A stretch of 64,000 nucleotides of DNA, taken from contig JAEUKT010000002.1 in the NCBI GenBank assembly GCA_016794125.1, positions 969,396 through 1,033,395 on the forward strand. Reading direction: 5' to 3'. Made by a program: the position numbers and the translations under genes. Each line of letters opens with the position of its first letter. Positions within the stretch are counted from its first letter, which is position 1. Of the stretch, positions 8,039 to 18,595 are shown piece by piece. This stretch comes from Alphaproteobacteria bacterium (GTDB lineage Bacteria > Pseudomonadota > Alphaproteobacteria > Micavibrionales > UBA2020). Under the pieces are notes generated by a model. That model ran no database searches. It was not told where the DNA came from and saw only the letters and a program-made list of their open reading frames with translations.

Positions 8039-10300
8039 TCATTTTTCTTTCGTCACAAAACTGTCCATGACTTTCTTGCGTCCGGCCTTGTCGAACTTAA
8101 TATCCAATTTATCGCCTTCGGTTGCAACCACCGTGCCGGGCCCGAATTTCTGGTGGAACACGCGGTCGCCTGTCGAAAAGCCGCCTTCGGATTCAATCGT
8201 CGCGCTCACGCGTTCCATGCTGTTATCGACCAGCTCCGCGCGTTTGGGCCGCCAGTTGCCGTAGTCGCCGCCCCCGCCATAATTATTTCCACCGTAACCG
8301 CCGCCATATGAATTGCCGCCATACCCGCCGCGCGATTGCGTGCTGAGCCCTTGCGCGACGATCACATCGACATGGTCCTTCGGCAGTTCGTCGATAAACC
8401 GCGACGGCAGGCAGCTTTGCCAGTTGCCGTAGATCATGCGGTTGGCGGCGAAGAAAATATAGGCGCATTTTTTCGCGCGCGTGATGCCGACATAGGCCAG
8501 GCGGCGTTCTTCCTCTAATCCGGTCAGCCCCGTTTCATCCATGCTGCGCTGGCTGGGGAACAGTCCTTCTTCCCAGCCCGGCAGGAACACGGCATCAAAC
8601 TCCAACCCCTTGGCTGCGTGCAGAGTCATGACCGACACCATCTCCGCGCCTTCTTTTTCCTGGTTTTCCATCACAAGGGCGACGTGTTCGAGGAAGGTAT
8701 CGAGGTTTTCGAATTCCTCCAACGCGCTCACGAATTCCTTCAGGTTTTCCAGGCGTCCTGCGGCTTCGGGCGATTTGTCGTTCTGCCACATGGTGGTGTA
8801 GCCCGATTCATCCAGCACGATCTGCACAAGATCGGTATGCGACGCGTTGCGCAGTTGCTCGCGCCAGCGGTCGAAATCGCGCAGTAGGGCAAATAATGTC
8901 TGGCGCACTTTCGGCTTGAATTCTTCGGTTTCCAGCAATAAACGCAGCGCAGCCACCAGCGGCAAACTGCGCGCGCGGGCGTAGGCGGAAAGCGTGTTCA
9001 GCGTCGCATCACCGATGCCGCGCTTCGGCACGTTGATGATGCGGGCAAAGGCCAAATCATCATCCGGCTGCACGATCACGCGCAGGTAAGCGATCGCATC
9101 GCGGATTTCCTGCCGCTCGTAAAACCGCAGGCCGCCCACGACCTTGTACGGAATGCTTTCCTTGATAAACCGTTCCTCGAATTCCCGCGTCTGGTGCGCG
9201 GCGCGGACAAGGATGGCGATTTCATTCAGCGGGGTTTTCTTGCGCTGGAGCGATTCAATTTCTTCGGCGACGGCTTGCGCTTCCTGCGGGCCGTCCCACA
9301 CGCCGTTGACGCGCACTTTTTCGCCTTCGCCCGACCCGCTCCACAGGTTTTTGCCAAGGCGGTTTTTATTGTTGGCGATCACGCCGTTCGCGGCGGAGAG
9401 GATGTGCTGCGTGGAGCGGTAATTCTGCTCCAGCCGCACGATTTGCGCGCCGGGGAAATCCTGCTCGAACTTCAAAATATTGCCGATTTCCGCCCCGCGC
9501 CAGCCATAGATCGACTGGTCGTCATCGCCGACGCAGCAGATATTCTTGTGTTTCTGGGCCAGTAGCCGCAGCCACATATATTGCGATACGTTGGTGTCCT
9601 GATATTCATCGACCAGAATATATTTGAACTGGTCCTGATATTTCCCCAGCACATCCGCGTTTTTCGGGTCGCGGAAAATGGTGATCATGTGCAGCAGCAG
9701 GTCGCCGAAATCGCAGGCGTTCAGCGTTTTCAGCCGTTCCTGATATTCGCGGTAAATGCGCGGCAGGATACCGTCGGCAATATCGCGCGCATCGCCGGGC
9801 TTCACCATGTCGGGTGTTTCGGCCTTGTCTTTCCATTTCTGGATCACGCCCATCAGCATCCGCGCCGGCCATTTTTTACTGTCGAGGTTTTCGGCCTCCA
9901 GCAATTGTTTCAGCAGCCTTATCTGGTCGTCGTCATCCAAAATCGAAAAATTCGGCTTCAGCCCCACCAGCTCCGCATGACGGCGCAGCATCTTGGCGGC
10001 CAGCGCATGGAACGTGCCCAGCCACCATCCCTCGACCGCCGCGCCCATCATGGCCGATACGCGGCGTTTCATTTCCAGCGCGGCCTTGTTCGTGAAGGTG
10101 ACCGACAGGATTTGCGACGGGTAAGCGCGGCGCGTGTTCAGGATATGGCTGAGGCGGGAGGTGAGAACCTTCGTCTTGCCCGTGCCCGCACCCGCCAGCA
10201 CCAGCAGCGGCCCGTCCAGCGCCTCGACCGCCGCGCGCTGCGCAGGGTTCAATGTGTCTAAATATGAAAAACCAACGGTGCTTTGCGGAGCCGGTATCAT
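8039..10300 (-). CDS. uvrD: UvrD/PcrA-type SF1 DNA helicase
   Basis: A 3'-5' helicase for nucleotide-excision and mismatch repair and for clearing replication conflicts. The Q-motif/N-terminus reads LNPAQRAAV, the Walker A AGAGTGKT is at residues 36-43, motif II VDEYQDT is near 231, motif III GDDDQSIYGWRGA and motif IV EQNYRST follow, and the VSVMTLHAAKGLEF motif is in domain 2B. Between the helicase core and the C-terminal Tudor-like domain (FSTGDRVFHQKFGPGTVV) lies an unusual Gly/Tyr/Asn-rich repeat at about 652-680. In PcrA/UvrD the Tudor domain binds RNA polymerase. It leads a leftward operon with the NDUFA9-like gene and diverges from pal. Confidence 0.93.
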   Translation of the reverse strand: MIPAPQSTVGFSYLDTLNPAQRAAVEALDGPLLVLAGAGTGKTKVLTSRLSHILNTRRAYPSQILSVTFTNKAALEMKRRVSAMMGAAVEGWWLGTFHALAAKMLRRHAELVGLKPNFSILDDDDQIRLLKQLLEAENLDSKKWPARMLMGVIQKWKDKAETPDMVKPGDARDIADGILPRIYREYQERLKTLNACDFGDLLLHMITIFRDPKNADVLGKYQDQFKYILVDEYQDTNVSQYMWLRLLAQKHKNICCVGDDDQSIYGWRGAEIGNILKFEQDFPGAQIVRLEQNYRSTQHILSAANGVIANNKNRLGKNLWSGSGEGEKVRVNGVWDGPQEAQAVAEEIESLQRKKTPLNEIAILVRAAHQTREFEERFIKESIPYKVVGGLRFYERQEIRDAIAYLRVIVQPDDDLAFARIINVPKRGIGDATLNTLSAYARARSLPLVAALRLLLETEEFKPKVRQTLFALLRDFDRWREQLRNASHTDLVQIVLDESGYTTMWQNDKSPEAAGRLENLKEFVSALEEFENLDTFLEHVALVMENQEKEGAEMVSVMTLHAAKGLEFDAVFLPGWEEGLFPSQRSMDETGLTGLEEERRLAYVGITRAKKCAYIFFAANRMIYGNWQSCLPSRFIDELPKDHVDVIVAQGLSTQSRGGYGGNSYGGGYGGNNYGGGGDYGNWRPKRAELVDNSMERVSATIESEGGFSTGDRVFHQKFGPGTVVATEGDKLDIKFDKAGRKKVMDSFVTKEK

Positions 10301-10392
10301 CTGTTCAGGAACCTAATGTGGCCAAGGGCTGTTCTATACCAGATAAGATAGCCTCAATCGCCAAAAAAATAGCCGTTATTTCAATATCGTTC

Positions 10393-10421
10393 TTGTACTG
10401 GCAATTCGGGGCGCATATAAA
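10393..10421 (+). promoter_or_regulatory. Candidate sigma-70 promoter for pal-cpoB
   Basis: TTGTAC (10393-10398), a 17-base spacer and TATAAA (10416-10421) lie 56 bases before the pal ATG. The AAGGAG ribosome-binding site follows at about 10463. Confidence 0.6.
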
Positions 10422-10477
10422 TGTCAGAGGGATTTTCTCTCTTTAAACCATCAAAAGAATATCAAGGAGTTACCAAA

Positions 10478-10996
10478 ATGGGTGCGCGTTTTCTCGGATT
10501 AATGGCTGTTATGGTGCTCTGCATCGGTCTGACAGGTTGCGGCGACAAGAAAAAAGACGCGGCAATGGTGAATGATGGTTCCAACACCACCACCCAGCAA
10601 ACCGACGGCACGCAAGTGGCGACCGATGGCCAATACGCGCCCGGTTCGCAAGCACAGCTCGTCGCTGAAATCGGCGACCGCGTCTATTTCGGTTACGACC
10701 AGTATGACCTCACCCCCGAAGCCCGCTCGACCGTCGAGCGTCAGGCGCAGTGGATGAAAACCTATCCGAACGTGACCGTCATGGTCGAAGGTCATTGCGA
10801 TGAACGCGGCACCCGCGAATACAACCTCGCGCTCGGTGAAAAACGCGCGAACGCCGTCCGCAACTACCTGATCTCGAACGGCGTGCCCGCCGGCCGCGTG
10901 CAGAGCATCAGCTACGGCAAAGAACGCCCCGCCATCATGGGCGCGGATGAAACCTCCTGGGCACAGAACCGCCGCGGCGTTCTCGTCGTTCAGTAA
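10478..10996 (+). CDS. pal: Peptidoglycan-associated outer-membrane lipoprotein Pal
   Basis: An outer-membrane lipoprotein of the Tol-Pal system that binds peptidoglycan and helps constrict the envelope at division. The signal peptide ends in a lipobox (LTGC), giving a lipidated Cys near residue 22. A disordered Thr/Gln linker and an OmpA-like domain (about 65-172) follow. The domain carries the diaminopimelate-binding pattern (YFGYDQYDLTPEA, EGHCDERGTREYNLALGEKRA, SYGKERP). I chose the ATG at 10478 because of its AAGGAG site and signal peptide; a longer frame from 10421 would begin at the -10 box. It is followed 25 bases later by cpoB. tolB, which normally precedes pal, is not here; the divergent uvrD takes its place. 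Confidence 0.95.
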   Translation: MGARFLGLMAVMVLCIGLTGCGDKKKDAAMVNDGSNTTTQQTDGTQVATDGQYAPGSQAQLVAEIGDRVYFGYDQYDLTPEARSTVERQAQWMKTYPNVTVMVEGHCDERGTREYNLALGEKRANAVRNYLISNGVPAGRVQSISYGKERPAIMGADETSWAQNRRGVLVVQ

Positions 10997-11021
10997 CGAT
11001 AAAATATTAAAGGGATAAGCC

Positions 11022-11954
11022 ATGAACCGTAAGGCTCTCAAGGCTTCGAAAACAGGGCTCCTGCTGACCGCAGGGGCCCTGCTCCTTTTGTCGGGCAGCC
11101 CTGCATCCGCGGGCTTCGGGCAAAACGGCGAAGATAACAGCCAGCTGATGTCGCGCATCAACCAGCTGGAAAACCAGCTGCAAACGCTCAGCCGCGCGGT
11201 CTATCGCGGCGAAAGCAAGCCGCTCCCGATGGGCGCGCAGCCGGTTTACAGCAATGACGACATGACGGGCGGCGGCGGCGCTGCCGGCGCGAATGAAGAC
11301 CGTCTCAGCCAGCTGGAGGCGCGCCAGCGCCAGATGACCGGCGACATCGAAAAACTCGGCTATGACCTGCAGCAGATCAAGACACGCCTTGACCGCATGG
11401 CGTCCGACAATCTGGTGCGTCAATCCGACGGCGGCGGTGCTTCGTACACCGCGCCGGATTCCGGATCGTCGTCCTCCGGCCGCTCCACGCCCTATTCGCC
11501 CGCATCGAACGGCGAAACCCCGCGCGGCAAGGTGCTGGGCACGATCACCACCAACAACATGCCGGACAATCCGGGTGCGCTGTACGACGACGCGTTCAAC
11601 GATATCCGCGACGCGAAATACGAAAGCGCCGCCACCAAATTCAGCGCGTTCATGAAAAACTACAAAACGCATCCGCTGGCGGCGAATGCGCAATACTGGC
11701 TCGCCGAAACCTATTACGTGCGCCAGGATTACAAAACCGGCGCCAAGCTGTTCGCGCAGAACTATCAGGATTACCCGCAGGGGCCGAAAGCCTCCGCGAG
11801 CCTGTTGAAGCTCGGCCTTGCGCTGTCGAAACTGGGCAAGAAGGACGATGCGTGCCTGTCGTTCCAGCAGCTGAAAAAACAATTCCCCGGCGACACCACG
11901 CCTGAAGTGCGCCGCGCACAGCAGGAAATGAAAACGCTGGGCTGCGCCGGATAA
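11022..11954 (+). CDS. cpoB: Cell division coordinator CpoB (YbgF)
   Basis: A periplasmic protein that links Tol-Pal constriction with septal peptidoglycan synthesis. The signal peptide runs to about residue 30 (GSPASA). Two coiled-coil stretches follow (SRINQLENQLQTLSRAV at about 41-57, then a second region at about 90-125 including ARQRQMTGDIEKLGYDL), then a low-complexity Ser/Gly/Pro linker at about 133-168. A C-terminal TPR domain from about residue 185 carries the family's LYDDAFNDI..., YWLAETYYVRQDY and ASLLKLGLALSKLGKKDDAC segments. The length (310) is slightly above E. coli CpoB (263). It lies immediately after pal and ends at a strong terminator. Confidence 0.93.
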   Translation: MNRKALKASKTGLLLTAGALLLLSGSPASAGFGQNGEDNSQLMSRINQLENQLQTLSRAVYRGESKPLPMGAQPVYSNDDMTGGGGAAGANEDRLSQLEARQRQMTGDIEKLGYDLQQIKTRLDRMASDNLVRQSDGGGASYTAPDSGSSSSGRSTPYSPASNGETPRGKVLGTITTNNMPDNPGALYDDAFNDIRDAKYESAATKFSAFMKNYKTHPLAANAQYWLAETYYVRQDYKTGAKLFAQNYQDYPQGPKASASLLKLGLALSKLGKKDDACLSFQQLKKQFPGDTTPEVRRAQQEMKTLGCAG

Positions 11955-11972
11955 ATTGAAACGGTCATGAAG

Positions 11973-12000
11973 CCCCGGCGAAAGCCGGGGTTTCTTTTTT
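11973..12000 (+). terminator. Rho-independent terminator after cpoB
   Basis: CCCCGGC (11973-11979), a GAAA tetraloop and GCCGGGG (11984-11990) are followed by TTTCTTTTTT (11991-12000). The T-run ends two bases before the tilS ATG. Confidence 0.9.
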
Positions 12001-12002
12001 GA

Positions 12003-13298
12003 ATGAAAAACGCAGCAGAAAAATTCGTCGCTTCCATGTCCGCCCTCGGGTTCGGCGCGCCGTCGTCCCGTATCGCGGTTGCGGTATCGGGCGGGGGCGA
12101 CAGCCTTGCGCTGACATTGTTGCTGAATGACTGGGCAATCGCGCGCGGCGGAAAAATCCTTGCGCTCACGGTCGATCACGCTTTGCGCGCAGGTTCTGCG
12201 GATGAAGCGAAAACCCTGAACGCCGAACTGCAAAAACGCGGCATCGCGCATGAGATCCTGACATGGCAGGGCGACAAGCCCGCCACGCATATTCAGGAAC
12301 GTGCGCGGGATATGCGCTATAAGCTTCTGGCGCAAAAATGCGCGGATGCTGGTTTTGATACGCTGGCGGTCGCGCATAATGCCGAAGACCAGATGGAAAC
12401 TTTCTGGATGCGCCTTGCGCATGGCAGCGGCCTCGACGGTTTGGCGGGCATGGCGGCATCGTCGGATAAAAACGGATTGCGCATCATCCGCCCCTTGCTG
12501 GGTTTTTCGCGCGCGGAACTGCGCGATATCTGCACAGCCTATGGCGCAACATGGGCGGAAGACCCGTCGAACGGCAACGAAAAATTCCTGCGCCCGCGCC
12601 TGCGTGCGTTTGAAGACATGCTGGCCGCCGAAGGGCTCACGCCGCAGCGCCTTGCGCAGACTTTGCAAAAACTTTCCGATGCGCGCGGCGCGCTGGATGC
12701 CGTGACGGGCAGGGCGCTTGCCGCCGCCACGTTTCATCCCGCCGGATATGTCACGCTGTTGCCATCTGTGTTGTCGGCCGAACATCCCGATATCCAGCGT
12801 CGCATGCTGTCGCATATTCTGCACACCGTCGCGCCGCAGGATTATCGCGCGGGGCATGACGCGGTTGAAACCTTGCGCGCCGATATCGCCCGCGATGGCT
12901 TCAACGGATCGACCGTTGCGGGCTGTGAAATCTTCCCGTCAAAAGGGCAATGGCTGTTCTGCCGCGAACTCGCGGCGGCCGCGCCCCCCGCGCCGCTTGA
13001 AAACGGCATGGTCTGGGACGGCCGGTTCAGGGTATCGGGCTACCCCGCGCACGAATCCCTGACCATCGGAGTCGCCGGTGAAGCGGGCGCGTCTATCTTA
13101 AGGAAACAAGCGGCGGACGACCCTTCGCTGGCGCGGCTTTTAGACGGTTATCCGGCCAAGATCCTGCGTGTCTTGCCAGCGGTCTGGCAGGGGCAAAATC
13201 TCGTTTGTGTTCCGCACCTTAACTGGGTCGTCGCCGATGCGCCGGCGGGGCTAAAAACAGGGCAGCTGACGGCGGTTGCCAGCGTAAACATTGTTTAA
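12003..13298 (+). CDS. tilS: tRNA(Ile)-lysidine synthetase
   Basis: Converts the wobble cytidine of tRNA-Ile(CAU) to lysidine with ATP. The N-terminal PP-loop domain contains the SGGGDS motif at residues 29-34 (consensus SGGxDS). The LTVDHALRAGSADEA segment, RARDMRY and HNAEDQMETFWMRLAHGSG follow, as in the family. The C-terminal half is the less conserved substrate-recognition region. Length 431 is typical. The ATG starts two bases after the T-tract of the cpoB terminator, with no Shine-Dalgarno sequence visible; the next ATG (12036) has none either. Either translation starts without one or the terminator hairpin influences expression. The pal-cpoB-tilS-ftsH order is standard in alphaproteobacteria. 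Confidence 0.93.
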   Translation: MKNAAEKFVASMSALGFGAPSSRIAVAVSGGGDSLALTLLLNDWAIARGGKILALTVDHALRAGSADEAKTLNAELQKRGIAHEILTWQGDKPATHIQERARDMRYKLLAQKCADAGFDTLAVAHNAEDQMETFWMRLAHGSGLDGLAGMAASSDKNGLRIIRPLLGFSRAELRDICTAYGATWAEDPSNGNEKFLRPRLRAFEDMLAAEGLTPQRLAQTLQKLSDARGALDAVTGRALAAATFHPAGYVTLLPSVLSAEHPDIQRRMLSHILHTVAPQDYRAGHDAVETLRADIARDGFNGSTVAGCEIFPSKGQWLFCRELAAAAPPAPLENGMVWDGRFRVSGYPAHESLTIGVAGEAGASILRKQAADDPSLARLLDGYPAKILRVLPAVWQGQNLVCVPHLNWVVADAPAGLKTGQLTAVASVNIV

Positions 13299-13320
13299 GA
13301 CTTAGCTGACACTATATAAT
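13291..13320 (+). promoter_or_regulatory. Candidate promoter for ftsH
   Basis: TTGTTT (13291-13296), an 18-base spacer and a perfect TATAAT (13315-13320) lie 40 bases before the ftsH ATG. The -35 overlaps the end of tilS. Confidence 0.5.
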
Positions 13321-13359
13321 TGAAGTATCGGCTTTTTACGGCATTTGCGGGGGATATTC

Positions 13360-15318
<1,959 letters not shown>

Positions 15319-15328
15319 GGGCTTATCC

Positions 15329-16018
15329 ATGACGCTCGCCAAGGCCCGCGCCGCATTGCGCAAACACGCCGATGCGGTGAAGGCGAAAACCTATGCGGGT
15401 TTTTTCAAGGATCTGGCGGGCGATGAATTCCTCGGCGTGACCGCCGCCCTGATGCGCGGCGTGGCCAAGGAATATCGCGACCTGCCCTTTGCCGATATCG
15501 AACCGCTGATGCATTCGCATATTCAGGAAGAACGCGGGCTCGCGCATTCGATTTTGCGCCTGCAATTCGACAAGGGCGATGAAAAACAGCGCACCGCTGT
15601 CTATAAATTCTACATGGCCAACCGCCACGGCATCCGCCAATGGAACGGCGTGGATGACAGCGCGCCCTATATCGTCGGGCCGTATCTGTGGGAACGCGAC
15701 CGCGCCGTGCTGTATAAAATGGTGAAGGCGAAATCGCTGTGGGATCGCCGCATCGCCATCGTCACCACATGGCATTTCATCCGCAACGGCCAGCTGGACG
15801 ATGTCTATGCGCTCAGCGAACAACTGCTGGCCGACCGCGAAGACCTGATGCACAAGGCCACTGGCTGGATGCTGCGCGAAGCCGGCAAGAAAGACATGAA
15901 ACGGCTGAAAGCGTTCCTGAAAAAACATCACGCCCAAATGCCCCGCACCATGCTCCGCTACGCCATCGAGAAGTTTCCGGAGAAAGAGCGCAAGGCGGCG
16001 CTGGTCGGAAAATTTTGA
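15329..16018 (+). CDS. AlkD-like DNA alkylation repair protein (HEAT-like repeats)
   Basis: A 229-residue all-helical protein of the AlkD family, which removes 3- and 7-alkylpurines using HEAT-like repeats. Recognisable family segments are ALMRGVAKEYRDLPF, the WDRRIAIVTTWHFIRNG segment, and the C-terminal DLMHKATGWMLREAGKKD and MPRTMLRYAIEKFP. I chose the ATG at 15329, eleven bases after the ftsH stop; the frame itself stays open back to 15194 inside ftsH. Whether it keeps glycosylase activity or is one of the family's DNA-binding-only members cannot be read here. It is probably co-transcribed with ftsH. Confidence 0.85.
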   Translation: MTLAKARAALRKHADAVKAKTYAGFFKDLAGDEFLGVTAALMRGVAKEYRDLPFADIEPLMHSHIQEERGLAHSILRLQFDKGDEKQRTAVYKFYMANRHGIRQWNGVDDSAPYIVGPYLWERDRAVLYKMVKAKSLWDRRIAIVTTWHFIRNGQLDDVYALSEQLLADREDLMHKATGWMLREAGKKDMKRLKAFLKKHHAQMPRTMLRYAIEKFPEKERKAALVGKF

Positions 16019-16030
16019 CAGGAATTTTCA

Positions 16031-16474
16031 ATGAAGCATAATAAACTTCGCTCAATTGGTCACAATGTCGCCGACTCTCTTGCGAGTGGAATAAGTTTTG
16101 TAATAGGTCGCTATGACATTCCGGACGTATTTGCTGAAGCTAGAGCCTGTCCAGAAGGTTTTATCAGTGTAAATTTTTTAGAGGGGACTGCGTCAGTCTG
16201 TGCGTCAGAATCGCTTAGCAGGGCCGCTTCCAGCTTTGCCGCCGAACTGCCAGACTTCTGCGCCAAGCACGATGTTGCAATGTCAGATTTCAGAGAACTT
16301 ACCGCCCGCTATTCCAATGAGGGTTTAGAGCGACGAACCGTTGTTACGATCAGTGATAGAAATGGACGTCAGACGAAGGATGAATATATCGGCACACCTC
16401 TTCGACACATTAAAATATTGGATAGTCTTGGCCGAATTCGGACTAAGCGCGCAGAGTCCAAAAGTTCCGAATAA
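16031..16474 (+). CDS. Hypothetical protein of atypical base composition
   Basis: A 147-residue soluble protein without signal peptide or membrane segment. I recognise no family. The N-terminal third (GHNVADSLASGISFVIGRYDIP) is mildly hydrophobic and the C-terminus is basic. Codon and base use differ sharply from the neighbours: A/T at third positions is frequent and GC is visibly under 50 %, whereas flanking genes are above 60 %. This suggests recent acquisition. A GAAT-type weak ribosome-binding site lies in the 12-base gap after the AlkD-like gene. Confidence 0.55.
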   Translation: MKHNKLRSIGHNVADSLASGISFVIGRYDIPDVFAEARACPEGFISVNFLEGTASVCASESLSRAASSFAAELPDFCAKHDVAMSDFRELTARYSNEGLERRTVVTISDRNGRQTKDEYIGTPLRHIKILDSLGRIRTKRAESKSSE

Positions 16475-16692
16475 GCTCCAAATCATGTGCAGGTCGTATG
16501 TTTACGGCCGTTAAACCAGCCCGCTAGAAATATGTAAATCAAAACGCAAGAATCCGTCAATTTCCCAGAATTGACGGACACAGGCTTCTGGCCTAAAAAT
16601 AAACCTCGTTCAAATTGTTGTTCCGAAGGCCGGCCATGAGAAAAAATCTCGCCTGCATTTGCCTGCGCACCTCGACCGGAGGGCGATAAGCC

Positions 16693-17571
16693 GTGGCATT
16701 CACGCAAAAGGGCAAAATGCTGAACGCCGTGCGCAACAACGACATCAAGTCGGTCACGCGCCTGCTGGACAAGGGATATGACGCGAACACCAGTTACTGG
16801 GACGGCGAAGGCCCGCTGCTGATGGCTGTGTATCTTGGGCGCACCGAAATTGTCGAGTTGCTTGTGTCGCGCGGCGCGGACCCGTTCGGCCAGCATCATC
16901 ACGACCCGATGACGACCGGCATCTGGCAGACGCTGCTGCATGTGGCAGCGGCGAACGGCCACGGAAAAATCGTTGACCTGCTGCTGGAGGGCGACAAATA
17001 CGACAAGGCGCTGATCAACCGCATCGATAACAACCGCAACACCGCGCTGCATCTGGCGGCGGCGGGTGGGCATGTGGAGATTGTGAAAACGCTGCTGGCG
17101 CATGGCTTCGATCCCGCCCTGACCGGCGCGAACGGCAAAAAAGCGGTCGGCTTCGCCTATCAGGGCAAACATGCCGCCGTGGTGGAATTGCTGGAGGCGC
17201 ATAAGAAACCCGTTCCCGCCGCGCTGCCGCCGGCCCCCGTGGCCGCGCCCGTCGCACCGCCCGAAAATGAATGGAAGCTGCTGAACCCCGATACCGTCGC
17301 GAAGGTCTGCGATGTCGGCGGCGTGGGTTACAAAATCACCGATGTGTTCAACTTTGCGGCGGGCGAACGCATCCGCATCGTGAACAACCTGAAAACCAAG
17401 GCCGACCATATCGAATCCACGCCGTTCGAAAAACTGGCCGACCAGCGGCAGCTGGACGAAGCGCGCGCCGCGCTGGAATCGCTGGGCGGCAAGCATGACG
17501 CGGCGATGCCCGATAAAACGAAAAAAACACCGCGCCTGCTGCAGCCGCCGCCGAAAGACCTTAAGCCATGA
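16693..17571 (+). CDS. Ankyrin-repeat protein with a private C-terminal domain (copy 1)
   Basis: A 292-residue cytosolic protein. Residues ~8-170 form about four ankyrin repeats (NDIKSVTRLLDKGYDANT; GPLLMAVYLGRTEIVELLVSRGADP; TLLHVAAANGHGKIVDLLL; NTALHLAAAGGHVEIVKTLLAHGFDP). An Ala/Pro linker follows, then a C-terminal domain (~197-265) shared with the next gene: W-K-L ... VGYKITDVFNFAAGE ... NL. This domain is unlike any family I know. The GTG start at 16693 is supported by GGAGGG about ten bases upstream; an ATG at 16717 is possible. It overlaps the next gene by four bases (ATGA), so the two are a translationally coupled tandem pair. Confidence 0.8.
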   Translation: MAFTQKGKMLNAVRNNDIKSVTRLLDKGYDANTSYWDGEGPLLMAVYLGRTEIVELLVSRGADPFGQHHHDPMTTGIWQTLLHVAAANGHGKIVDLLLEGDKYDKALINRIDNNRNTALHLAAAGGHVEIVKTLLAHGFDPALTGANGKKAVGFAYQGKHAAVVELLEAHKKPVPAALPPAPVAAPVAPPENEWKLLNPDTVAKVCDVGGVGYKITDVFNFAAGERIRIVNNLKTKADHIESTPFEKLADQRQLDEARAALESLGGKHDAAMPDKTKKTPRLLQPPPKDLKP

Positions 17572-18392
17572 TGTTCAAGAAATCGAAACTGCACAACGCC
17601 ATTCAGGATGGCGACATCGCCCGCATGAAGGAAGTGCTGGCGCTGGGCGTCGATCCCGACCACGAGGATGATTTCGGGCGCAGCTTCCTGTGGTTCGCGG
17701 TCAACCGCGGCAACCTCGCCGCCGTGCAGGCGCTGGTGGAGGCGGGGGCGGCAGTCACGACCGAGAATAGATACAACGGCACGCTGCTGCAGGTGGCGGC
17801 GCGCAAGGGCAGTGTGGACATCGCATCATACCTGCTGGATAAAAACCCGAGACTGCTGGAATGCCGCGACCGCGACGGCAATACCGCGCTGCATACGGCG
17901 GCGGAATCAGGCTATCCCGACCTTGTCGCCTTCCTGATCGAAAAAGGGCTGGACGCGAACGCGAAAAATTTCAGCAACCGTTCGCCTTTGTCGCTTGCGC
18001 AGAAAAACAACCATCACGAAGTTTCCGACCTGCTGAAACCCTATGCCCCCGCGCGGATGAGGCTTGTGCCTGCGCTTGACGCCGCACCGGCGGAAGAAGT
18101 TGCGCCGCTGTCGGATGAATGGCGCAAGCTGCCCGGCGAGCGCATCGCACATGTGGCGGTCGAAGAAGCGATCGGGTACCGCATCACCGAAATTTTCAAT
18201 TTCTCCGCGCGCGAAAAAACCACGCTCTACCGCAACCTTGAATCGAACGCCGAAACGGTGGAAACCCGCGGCTTCGACGCTATCGGCGACAAAGCGCCGA
18301 TCGAACAGGCGCTCGAAGAACTCCGCAAACGCGGCGGCATTTCCGAACCGTCGAGCGTGACGGGGTTCGAGAAAAAGAAGCTGGCCCCATAA
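17568..18392 (+). CDS. Ankyrin-repeat protein with a private C-terminal domain (copy 2)
   Basis: A 274-residue paralogue of the preceding gene. It begins like that protein (KKSKLHNAIQDGDIARMKEVL versus KMLNAVRNNDIKSVTRLL). About four ankyrin repeats follow (FGRSFLWFAVNRGNLAAVQALVEAGA; GTLLQVAARKGSVDIASYLL; NTALHTAAESGYPDLVAFLIEKGLDANA; SPLSLAQKNNHHEVSDLL). The shared C-terminal domain then appears (~182-260: W-R-K-L ... IGYRITEIFNFSARE ... YRNL ... ALEELRKRGG). The ATG overlaps the stop of copy 1. The function is unknown; ankyrin repeats bind proteins, so the conserved C-terminal module is the likely effector or docking part. That is inference. Confidence 0.8.
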   Translation: MMFKKSKLHNAIQDGDIARMKEVLALGVDPDHEDDFGRSFLWFAVNRGNLAAVQALVEAGAAVTTENRYNGTLLQVAARKGSVDIASYLLDKNPRLLECRDRDGNTALHTAAESGYPDLVAFLIEKGLDANAKNFSNRSPLSLAQKNNHHEVSDLLKPYAPARMRLVPALDAAPAEEVAPLSDEWRKLPGERIAHVAVEEAIGYRITEIFNFSAREKTTLYRNLESNAETVETRGFDAIGDKAPIEQALEELRKRGGISEPSSVTGFEKKKLAP

Positions 18393-18595
18393 TCGCTTTT
18401 GTAGCTCCGGCGACATGCTTTGCATGTAATTCATGCGGAGGTGCGTTGCATACTGTTGTTTAATTCAGCGTCATCAATTACATATCAATATTTAATTGCG
18501 AATTACGCAATATTGTGATACGATGAAATCGATACGGTTATTGAACATTGTGAATAAAAAACAGAACGTCCAACCAGGAAGCGGCTTAGAAAATA

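Noticed and set aside
11007..12857. 616-codon frame on the - strand across cpoB and tilS
   Set aside because: It spans two confident genes and a strong terminator, is Arg/His/Gly-rich without motifs, and is an antisense shadow.
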